Origin: a virus
Direction: 5' to 3' (one strand)
IMG/VR virus record: IMGVR_UViG_3300034101_001784
Span: 1-24,215 of that record
Length of the DNA: 24,215 nt
Of the stretch, positions 6,160-12,207 are shown one piece after another. The position numbers and the translations under genes are program-made. The notes under the pieces are model-generated. The model saw only the letters and a program-made list of their open reading frames with translations. It made no database searches and was not told the origin of the DNA. Positions within the stretch are counted from its first letter, which is position 1. Each line of letters opens with the position of its first letter.

Positions 6160-7071
6160 TTAAAGCTTTGGATCCAGATGCTCTTTAATAATTTCTTCTT
6201 CTTGCTTATACATATCTCTCTTATTATCATAGGTGTTCTTAAACTCAATTAAAAGGTCAGCCTTGTTGATTTGTCTGTTTCTAAGTTCTGTGATGACATA
6301 ATCTTCACCTTCCATAAAATGAGCAACACCAATCACCAGAATGATGCTAACTTGTATAGCACCCCAAATTAAGCTTTCACCTAAAACAACCTGCACAGCA
6401 AAGTAGCTTGTGATAATAGGTAAGACTGCTTTTGTAACAAGCATTTGCAAGTTAGATATTTTTTCATCTGTCTTTTCATCAACACCTAAATATAAAGTGT
6501 CAAAGTTTTTTGTCTTGCTATGTTCTGTCAATAGGTCACTTGAAGTAAGGGTGGTGATTTTAATTTTTTCCACCTTAGATAAAGCTTCCTTTTGTATCTG
6601 TGATAAATCTGTTTTGTTTTGATAGTAGCCTTTTTTATACAAGACATAAACAAGGCCCTTTGTTTCCAAATAGTTTTTCTTCGCATCTTCAAGAGCTTGC
6701 TTGTTCTTATATTGTAAAAAGACAGGCAACAAATACATAATGTCTTTAATGCTGTTCTTAGCTTCTGCAAGATATTTTAATGCAGCAGTAAAGATGCTGC
6801 TGTCTTTTCCAGATTTCTTGCCAAGTTTTCTCAATGAAACAGAAATATAAAAAGCAAACATATATGTTAAACCCATATTCATCACAAGTGTTACTACATC
6901 TTTTCCACTTGCTGTTAATTCTAAACCTTCTCTAAAAACAAAAAGAATGCTGGCAATAACCAACACGATCCAAGCAAAACGCTTTTTTAGCCACTCCCCA
7001 ACCTTCTTGTTATTTTCTATGTAGTTATATTGTTCTTCTAATGTTTTTTTTACTTGTTGTTGCTCATTCAT
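6160..7071 (-). CDS. Membrane protein with two pairs of transmembrane segments
   Basis: A 303-residue membrane protein of unknown function. Hydrophobic segments lie at about residues 32-46, 59-80, 211-231 and 234-253, forming two hairpins separated by a polar, mostly helical stretch of about 130 residues; the N-terminus (rich in Gln and Lys) and the C-terminal 50 residues are charged and probably cytoplasmic. The start is an ATG at 7071 close to TAGGA. It follows another multispan protein by four bases and ends next to a small two-span protein, so three membrane genes are made in a row. I do not recognise a family. Possible roles are lysis, membrane remodelling or exclusion of other phages. 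Confidence 0.65.
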   Translation of the reverse strand: MNEQQQVKKTLEEQYNYIENNKKVGEWLKKRFAWIVLVIASILFVFREGLELTASGKDVVTLVMNMGLTYMFAFYISVSLRKLGKKSGKDSSIFTAALKYLAEAKNSIKDIMYLLPVFLQYKNKQALEDAKKNYLETKGLVYVLYKKGYYQNKTDLSQIQKEALSKVEKIKITTLTSSDLLTEHSKTKNFDTLYLGVDEKTDEKISNLQMLVTKAVLPIITSYFAVQVVLGESLIWGAIQVSIILVIGVAHFMEGEDYVITELRNRQINKADLLIEFKNTYDNKRDMYKQEEEIIKEHLDPKL

Positions 7072-7075
7072 ATTC

Positions 7076-7510
7076 CTACACTCCCATTATGTCTTCTTGT
7101 GCTTGTTTCCTAACTTGCACCCTTATCTTTTCTTCTTTATAAACTTTATATTCATTAAGATGTCTTTGTCCTAATGCAGATATTCCAATGTAACACACAT
7201 AGCCCACAATCACAGATAATACAACCCAAAATAGTTCTTGTATAACGCTTTCTAAAAACCAAATAATCATTAAGAAAACCACCATTGAAATAAGTGTGGC
7301 AACCTTTGGGCTTATTTCTTTTAATGCACCATTCATCACAAAGATTGCATAAACAAGACCAAGCATAGCACCCAAACTAATTTTAGTTGATTGACCACTA
7401 ATGGTAACCCAAGCTTCATAGTTTATCACAAACAAAATAACTGTTGGCAAAATCAATGCCACAAATGACAATGCTGTATAAGTAAAACCTGCCAATAATT
7501 TTTTATTCAT
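7076..7510 (-). CDS. Membrane protein, four transmembrane segments
   Basis: A 144-residue protein that is mostly membrane: segments at about residues 8-30, 44-60, 70-88 and 92-111, then a basic cytoplasmic tail of about 30 residues rich in Lys, Arg and Gln. It overlaps the end of the preceding signal-peptide gene by eight bases, so translation is coupled, and no separate strong ribosome binding site is seen. I do not recognise a family. Its tight link to the flanking membrane genes suggests the products form one complex or act in one step, perhaps host lysis or envelope modification. Confidence 0.65.
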   Translation of the reverse strand: MNKKLLAGFTYTALSFVALILPTVILFVINYEAWVTISGQSTKISLGAMLGLVYAIFVMNGALKEISPKVATLISMVVFLMIIWFLESVIQELFWVVLSVIVGYVCYIGISALGQRHLNEYKVYKEEKIRVQVRKQAQEDIMGV

Positions 7511-8081
7511 TTATCTCATCACCAAACTCTTTGATAATTAAGTCTTTGATTTGTTCATCTCTTTGCTTAAACTCATCAAGCATCATCTTAATGTTTTCAT
7601 TTGTGATGTTTTGGTTTTGTATTAAGTTCTTCACCGTGTTGTCCAAAGCATCAACTTGTCCCTTCAAAAGAAGTTCAAAGTCTAAAATTGATTTGATTGC
7701 TTTTTGGGCTTGTTCTGTTGAAATCTTATTTTGTGCTTCTGCATCTGTAACTTTTTTTGTCATTTGTTTGGTAAGTTTAGATAATGCCAGCCTAATAATA
7801 AGAGCCACAGTTCCTGTTCCTGCAAATGATGCAAACAAAGCAACAATAATACTTTCTAATTGTGCAAGTTGTTCATCAATTATGTTTTCTAAAACATCTT
7901 CTTCTTCTTCTTCGCTTGATGTTAAAACTTCACTTGATACTTCTTCTTCAATAGAAGATGAAACAATCTCACTTGATGTATTTTCTTCACTTGTGGTGGT
8001 TGTTGCCAATAAGGCTTGTGTTGGTCTGCCTAAAAAAAGCAATGATGCAACCCCTAATACTAATATCTTTTTAACCATCAT
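7503..8081 (-). CDS. Exported or membrane protein: signal peptide, Ser/Glu-rich linker, TM helix and coiled coil
   Basis: A 192-residue protein with four parts. Residues 1-24 are a typical signal peptide (MMVKKILVLGVASLLFL, then a likely cleavage after TQA). Residues about 27-62 are a low-complexity run of Ser, Thr and Glu, ending in SSEEEEED. Residues about 77-98 are a transmembrane helix. Residues about 100-190 are a long charged coiled coil. No cysteine follows the signal, so it is not a lipoprotein. It starts at one of two adjacent ATGs (8081 or 8078) behind AAGGAG, overlapping the previous stop. The layout resembles a spanin- or surface-anchor-like protein with an acidic extracellular part, but no known family is recognised. 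Confidence 0.65.
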   Translation of the reverse strand: MMVKKILVLGVASLLFLGRPTQALLATTTTSEENTSSEIVSSSIEEEVSSEVLTSSEEEEEDVLENIIDEQLAQLESIIVALFASFAGTGTVALIIRLALSKLTKQMTKKVTDAEAQNKISTEQAQKAIKSILDFELLLKGQVDALDNTVKNLIQNQNITNENIKMMLDEFKQRDEQIKDLIIKEFGDEINE

Positions 8082-8323
8082 TTCTTCTCCTTCTTGGCAA
8101 ATGCCAACATAAAGTTTTTTAACTTTTGGTTTGTCTTGTCTTTAACTTTGGTTGCTTGGCTTTTTAAGAAAATGATTTCTTGTTCAAGCTGTGCAATTTT
8201 TAGTTCTAATGGTTTGGTAAGTTCTTCTTTTTTAAGCACATCAAACTTACTATTGCCTGCATAAACAAGCACATCACCTTTTGCTAACTTCTCTGGATCC
8301 CTTACATTTATTTGTATAACCAT
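8078..8323 (-). CDS. Small coiled-coil protein
   Basis: An 81-residue protein with a compact N-terminal half (MVIQINVRDPEKLAKGDVLV, probably beta) and a C-terminal heptad-like helix (LKIAQLEQEIIFLKSQATKVK) ending in Lys. A good TAGGAG lies six bases before the ATG at 8323. It is coupled by ATGATG to the signal-peptide protein downstream. It may be a small structural or assembly protein of the tail, or a cytoplasmic partner of the membrane cluster. The function is unknown. Confidence 0.6.
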   Translation of the reverse strand: MVIQINVRDPEKLAKGDVLVYAGNSKFDVLKKEELTKPLELKIAQLEQEIIFLKSQATKVKDKTNQKLKNFMLAFAKKEKK

Positions 8324-8344
8324 ATTATTCTCCTATACCTTATT

Positions 8345-8641
8345 TTACCACTTTACTTTGTCTGCCCAATAAGCTGCACTCAATCTGCCCTTAGCAATGT
8401 TCTTAGCGTGCCTTGCTTTGAATGACCTGCGTTTAGCTATTTCAGCTGGGGTTGGGTTTTTAGTTTCATCTGTGACAGTATCTGCACCTTGTTGGCCAAA
8501 TCTAATGGTTTTAACTTCATCACCATCTTTTGCCACTACAATATGTGATTTTTCAGGGTGATTGGGTGTTTTCTTGGGTTGGTTAAAACCTTTTACACCT
8601 ACTCTTTGAAATAGTTTTCTAAAACTTTCTGGGTATGCCAT
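8345..8641 (-). CDS. Small conserved phage-type protein (RFGQQG / SFKARHAKNI / AAYWADKVKW)
   Basis: A 98-residue basic protein. The pattern KSHIVVAKDGDEVKTIRFGQQ, then RRSFKARHAKNI, then SAAYWADKVKW at the very end is one I recognise as recurring in small proteins of many tailed phages and some large DNA viruses, where it is annotated as a domain of unknown function. The N-terminal 25 residues are specific to this phage. No Shine-Dalgarno site is obvious before the ATG at 8641; the upstream gene stops two bases away, so it is likely read by coupling. A virion-associated or nucleic-acid-binding role is plausible from the basic charge, but unproven. Confidence 0.65.
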   Translation of the reverse strand: MAYPESFRKLFQRVGVKGFNQPKKTPNHPEKSHIVVAKDGDEVKTIRFGQQGADTVTDETKNPTPAEIAKRRSFKARHAKNIAKGRLSAAYWADKVKW

Positions 8642-8643
8642 AT

Positions 8644-8805
8644 TTATTTTATTTCTGCACTATTCATTGGCAAATCATTTTTAGCAATCAAAAGGTCCTT
8701 ATATTCTTGTTCAGTCAATACAAGTTCTATTTCATCATCACTCATTTTTTGTGAAGACCAAGAAATGATTTTTCCATTTTTCTTGACCACCCATAAAGTT
8801 TTCAT
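8644..8805 (-). CDS. Small hypothetical protein (53 aa)
   Basis: A 53-residue protein that fills the gap after the fibre gene: MKTLWVVKKNGKIISWSSQ, then an acidic stretch (SDDEIELVLTEQEYKDLL) and the end NSAEIK. The ATG at 8805 follows a GGGAGA site at about seven bases and lies directly after the stop of the fibre gene; its TAA at 8644 is two bases before the next start. The tight packing and binding site support it as real. Its small size and place after the fibres suggest a tail-fibre assembly or accessory protein, with no motif to confirm this. Confidence 0.55.
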   Translation of the reverse strand: MKTLWVVKKNGKIISWSSQKMSDDEIELVLTEQEYKDLLIAKNDLPMNSAEIK

Positions 8806-8806
8806 A

Positions 8807-9487
8807 TTATCTCTCCCAAGTTATTCTATATCTAAAAGTTACACCAGCACTATGTCTAAATTGAATGGTGCTTGATGAAGCAGCATAGATTTCAAAGTTA
8901 TCAGCAAAAGTGCTTGTTCCGTTATTCCAGACCATTCTATGAAATCTTGATTGACCTGTTGTTGTGCTTCTTTGGTTTGTATCAGTCAAATCAATTCTTC
9001 CTGTCCATACAGTTGTAGTTGTATTGGCTGCTGTGTTTGATAATTGCACAGTAGCAAATCTAAAACCTGAAACACTATAAGCAGATGTTGATAAAGTATT
9101 TTGAGCCAATGAAGCAATGTCTGTGGTTGAGTATAATTCTGGTCCTATTGACAAACCAGCAGTAGCTGGTGTTACCCAATTTCCAAAATAATGCACACCA
9201 TTGTAACCTGTTGCTTGTAAAAAAGCATTCTGTGAAGCAGCACCACCAGCTACTAAGTTTTGTCCTGTTGAGCTGTAATAAATAACACCACCAGCAGTTG
9301 TAATGCTTGATGAGCCTGTCCCACCCCTTGCAATAGCAAAAGTTCCAGATGTTACATCTGCTGCTGCGTGTGTATGAGCAGATGGTGTAAAAGTAGCTGG
9401 CTTGTTAAGTATTTGTGACCACTCAGTCTGCACATCTACATTTTCCCACGCTGCCCCTGTATATCTTTTTAAGCGTATATTGGGCAT
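8807..9487 (-). CDS. Tail fibre / minor structural protein
   Basis: A 226-residue structural protein. The N-terminus MPNIRLKRYTGAAWENVDVQ is a short docking module shared with the neighbouring fibre gene. It is followed by a fibre signature, HTHAAADVTSGTFAIARGGTG (residues 38-58; the HTHxxxDV and ARGGTG motifs), then a Ser/Thr/Asn-rich beta domain ending in a compact, aromatic-rich C-terminus (FRHSAGVTFRYRITWER), probably the trimeric receptor-binding tip. HTH repeats in fibres can bind metal ions. It lies 12 bases after the longer fibre gene with only a weak AGG site. It very likely takes part in host recognition; the receptor cannot be predicted. Confidence 0.75.
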   Translation of the reverse strand: MPNIRLKRYTGAAWENVDVQTEWSQILNKPATFTPSAHTHAAADVTSGTFAIARGGTGSSSITTAGGVIYYSSTGQNLVAGGAASQNAFLQATGYNGVHYFGNWVTPATAGLSIGPELYSTTDIASLAQNTLSTSAYSVSGFRFATVQLSNTAANTTTTVWTGRIDLTDTNQRSTTTGQSRFHRMVWNNGTSTFADNFEIYAASSSTIQFRHSAGVTFRYRITWER

Positions 9488-9499
9488 TGATTTGACCTA

Positions 9500-10789
9500 T
9501 TATACTGCATCAAACCAAATGTCATCAGTAACCATTCCTGCTGGTGTTCCATCATAATAAACACGCACTCTGCCTGACAAACCGTTTAATTGAGTTTGCA
9601 CAGCAGAAGTTACACCAGATAAGTAACCAAGTTCAGTAGCAGTCACAGCACTTACTGCAACCTTACCAGATCCATCACTTGCTAATGCTCTTGAAGCAGT
9701 CAAGTTTGATGAAACAATAGTTGTTGCACCACCTGTGATAGTGGCTTGTTTTGCGTTAAGTTGCGTTTGTATCGCAGAAGTTACACCATCAAGATAACCA
9801 ATTTCTGTGCTATCAACATTACCAATAGAAGTTGTTGAAGGTAAAACCACAGTGCCTGTAAAAGTTGGTCCAGCAAGATTGGCTTTTGCGTTTAATTGTG
9901 TTTGAATGTTTGAAGTCACACCATCTGTGTAATTTAATTCAGTGGCAGTAGCAGTCAAGTCACTAATGTTTGCCACAGTATGCGTGTGTGAAGTTGCTGC
10001 CTTGCCATCTAATTGAGTTTGAATGGCACTTGTAACACCATCAATATAATTTAACTCTGTGGTGGTGGCAGTAATACCATCTAAAACATTTAATTCACTT
10101 GCAGTGGCAGTGACATCAGTTGCCCCTGCTGCCAATAAATGTGTGTGGCTTGTGTTAGTAAAGTTTTGTCCATCAATCAATGCCTTCAATCTTGCATCAG
10201 TGATAACATTGTTCCCTGCTAAGTTAGCATAAACAGTTTGACTTGATAAGGTCACAATACCTTTGACATTGGTTGCAGCATCTTCATAAGTATTTTCTAC
10301 AACACCAAAATGATAAACAAATGGTGTTCCACTTGTTCCAGCACCTGTGATTTTTGTAATAACAAGCCAATCACCAGCTTCTAATGATGCACCTGTTACA
10401 CCACCACCATAAGTTCCATCATCACTTGGGTTAAGTTCTGTTCTATACCAGAGTGAGCCAATTTGCACAGGTGTTGCTTGTGCAGTCACACCAGCACTTC
10501 CATTTGCAACCCAATAATAACCTAATGCACTTCTACCAAGCGTTATTGCATCAGCTCTTGCAGTATCTGCCAAACTTGACAAAGTAGAAGGCCCAGAAGT
10601 TATTGTGCTGTAAAAATATAAACTATCAAAAACAGCGTTTGGTAAGTATGCAATGTTTATTTTGTCACTGCCATCAAAAATTGCACTTGTTCCATCAGTG
10701 GCAACAATGTTTTGTGCCTTCGTTACAGGAAATTGATTTTCCCAAGTTGTTGTAGTTCCGTTATAGCGTTTGATTTGTATTTTAGACAT
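9500..10789 (-). CDS. Tail fibre protein with tandem TELxYxDGVTSxIQTQL repeats
   Basis: A 429-residue fibre. It begins MSKIQIKRYNGTTTTWENQ, related to the start of the next fibre gene, has a probable globular region at residues about 45-180, and then a shaft from about 230 to 405 made of repeats of the form TELNYIDGVTSAIQTQL plus linker. An HTH segment lies at 215-217 and again at 268-270, as in other phage fibres. The C-terminus (GRVRVYYDGTPAGMVTDDIW) is a short cap. The ATG at 10789 has TAGGAG about ten bases upstream. Repeats of this type form trimeric shafts that vary in copy number between relatives. It is a host-contact protein together with the products on either side. Confidence 0.8.
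   Translation of the reverse strand: MSKIQIKRYNGTTTTWENQFPVTKAQNIVATDGTSAIFDGSDKINIAYLPNAVFDSLYFYSTITSGPSTLSSLADTARADAITLGRSALGYYWVANGSAGVTAQATPVQIGSLWYRTELNPSDDGTYGGGVTGASLEAGDWLVITKITGAGTSGTPFVYHFGVVENTYEDAATNVKGIVTLSSQTVYANLAGNNVITDARLKALIDGQNFTNTSHTHLLAAGATDVTATASELNVLDGITATTTELNYIDGVTSAIQTQLDGKAATSHTHTVANISDLTATATELNYTDGVTSNIQTQLNAKANLAGPTFTGTVVLPSTTSIGNVDSTEIGYLDGVTSAIQTQLNAKQATITGGATTIVSSNLTASRALASDGSGKVAVSAVTATELGYLSGVTSAVQTQLNGLSGRVRVYYDGTPAGMVTDDIWFDAV
9578..10099 (-). repeat. Tandem coding repeats of the fibre shaft
   Basis: Within the fibre gene, residues 231-404 hold four clear copies of a 20-residue unit (T-E-L/I-x-Y-x-D/S-GVTS-x-I/V-QTQL-x-x-K/L; copies start near residues 245, 283, 328 and 385) and one partial copy (SELNVLDGITATT, near 232). 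Spacing between copies varies from 38 to 57 residues, so these are modules with linkers and not a strict tandem array. The DNA copies are similar enough to recombine. Confidence 0.75.
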
Positions 10790-10807
10790 ATTTTATTTTC
10801 TCCTATT

Positions 10808-11128
10808 TTATTTTTTATTCAGCTGGTCAGCTAACAATGCTTCTAATTCAACTGCGTTTTCTAAGCCACCCTGTGTATTTTTTAAGAATGCTCTAAACGC
10901 TTGTTGATAACTTTGAATGTGGCTCACTAACACCTTGATGATTTTTTCTTTTTCTTCAAGTTGTCTTTGCCACTTAGCACCAATATGCTCACTAAGTTTG
11001 CCAATTTCTTGGTCTTTGGCATCTATTGCATTTGCCAAATGCTTTTGCTCATCAATCTTTTGTTGAAGCCTTAGGTTAGCTTCTTGTAAGCTTGCAATTT
11101 TTTCTAACAACTCTTTTTTATTTTCCAT
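10808..11128 (-). CDS. Coiled-coil protein in the tail module
   Basis: A 106-residue, almost wholly helical protein: heptads run from about residue 5 to 45 (LLEKIASLQEANLRLQQKI) and again from about 56 to 82. It is rich in Lys, Glu and Gln and lacks membrane segments. AAGGAG stands before the ATG at 11128. It sits between the BppU-like baseplate gene and the fibre gene, 18 bases from each, so it may join fibres to the baseplate or act as a fibre chaperone. No family is recognised. Confidence 0.65.
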   Translation of the reverse strand: MENKKELLEKIASLQEANLRLQQKIDEQKHLANAIDAKDQEIGKLSEHIGAKWQRQLEEKEKIIKVLVSHIQSYQQAFRAFLKNTQGGLENAVELEALLADQLNKK

Positions 11129-11146
11129 ATTTTTCTCCTTATGGTT

Positions 11147-12190
11147 TTAACTTAATTTATTTAGCCACAGCATTCCATCAAATGTATCTGGTGCTGCTGG
11201 TGGATCCGTGTTGTAGTAAATTGTTCCAAACATCATTCTACCATCAACTACTTCCCATCTCAAAGTGCTACTATTATATTTTAGCACACTGTTGCTTCCA
11301 TATAAGGCAATGTTTGTTGTATCAACATCTTTTATTTGCTTCATTGTAGGCATAAAAGTTGGTCTTACAATTAAGATGCCTTGATTTTGGTGACTGTAAA
11401 TGCTCACAGCAATGGGCATTCTATTGTTTGGTGGCACAGCTGGTGTGTTGGTTAAACCACCTGCAACAGCAATGTTTGGGTATAAAATAGCACCCTGTGT
11501 GTAAGCGTTTGTGTTTATATCTCTAATCAACCCATTGGTGACAACCCTTCCTTCTGCATTGTGCAGCATTGCATCTTTTGCAACCCCAAAGATATATTCT
11601 GGGTTAGTGTTAATGTTGAATGAGCCACTTGCTCTTGCCTTAGCCACCAATATCTTGCCACTTGCCCCAAGCGTTCCTGCAAAAGTGACTAAATCACCAG
11701 CAGCAATGTTTTCACTTGCTCTCACAATATATGTGGCACTATTGACATCAACCAAAGCATCAAGAATGGCTTGATACTGTTGGTCTTCTATTGTGTCCAG
11801 ACTAATAGTTGCACTTGGTAAGATTTGCAGCGTTCCAAGCCCATAGGTTGTTGTAATGTTGGTTGAAGGGTTAAACAGCTTGGCAGTAATTTTTAGCGTT
11901 CCTGCAACACCTAAGGCCCAATCACTAACATTTAGGTTATAACAGATGTTTGTGGTGTTTGCACTTGCCACAATGTTATTTGAAGCTGAGTTATCAGGTC
12001 TTTGAATGTTGATAAGGCATTGGTTGCTTACAATATCTAAAACCGTAAATGGTGTGTTAGTGTCATAGTCCTTAAAGAAAAACCTAAAAACAAGATTGTT
12101 TGCTTGTCCTTGATTGATAACAAAACCACTATCAACTATTGTTTCAAGTGTGTTATCAGCTGTGTCATAGTAAAAATCTATATTTGGCAT
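11147..12190 (-). CDS. BppU-like baseplate / receptor-binding complex protein
   Basis: A 347-residue structural protein in three parts. Residues about 1-130 (MPNIDFYYDTADNTLETIVD, LVFRFFFKDYD, later GTLKITAKLF) look like the N-terminal domain of BppU-type upper baseplate proteins, which hold receptor-binding proteins on the tail. Residues about 150-280 (ENIAAGDLVTFAG, EGRVVTNGLIRDINTNAYT, GAILYPNIAVAGGLT) form a beta domain similar to phage decoration or head-fibre proteins. The C-terminus (YNSSTLRWEVVDG, TFDGMLWLNK) is a small capping module seen at fibre ends. TAGGAA precedes the ATG at 12190. It follows the tail-tip gene and precedes the fibres, fitting a connector between them. Confidence 0.65.
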   Translation of the reverse strand: MPNIDFYYDTADNTLETIVDSGFVINQGQANNLVFRFFFKDYDTNTPFTVLDIVSNQCLINIQRPDNSASNNIVASANTTNICYNLNVSDWALGVAGTLKITAKLFNPSTNITTTYGLGTLQILPSATISLDTIEDQQYQAILDALVDVNSATYIVRASENIAAGDLVTFAGTLGASGKILVAKARASGSFNINTNPEYIFGVAKDAMLHNAEGRVVTNGLIRDINTNAYTQGAILYPNIAVAGGLTNTPAVPPNNRMPIAVSIYSHQNQGILIVRPTFMPTMKQIKDVDTTNIALYGSNSVLKYNSSTLRWEVVDGRMMFGTIYYNTDPPAAPDTFDGMLWLNKLS

Positions 12191-12207
12191 ATTTGTTCCT
12201 ACTTTAA

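Noticed and set aside
7531-8112. Long open frame on the plus strand (193 codons)
   Set aside because: It lies antisense to the signal-peptide gene, has no ribosome binding site, and its low-complexity Ser/Asp content mirrors the opposite Ser/Glu codons.
9578-10099. CRISPR-like array
   Set aside because: The repeats are in frame and code for a fibre shaft, with variable spacing and no conserved DNA palindrome.
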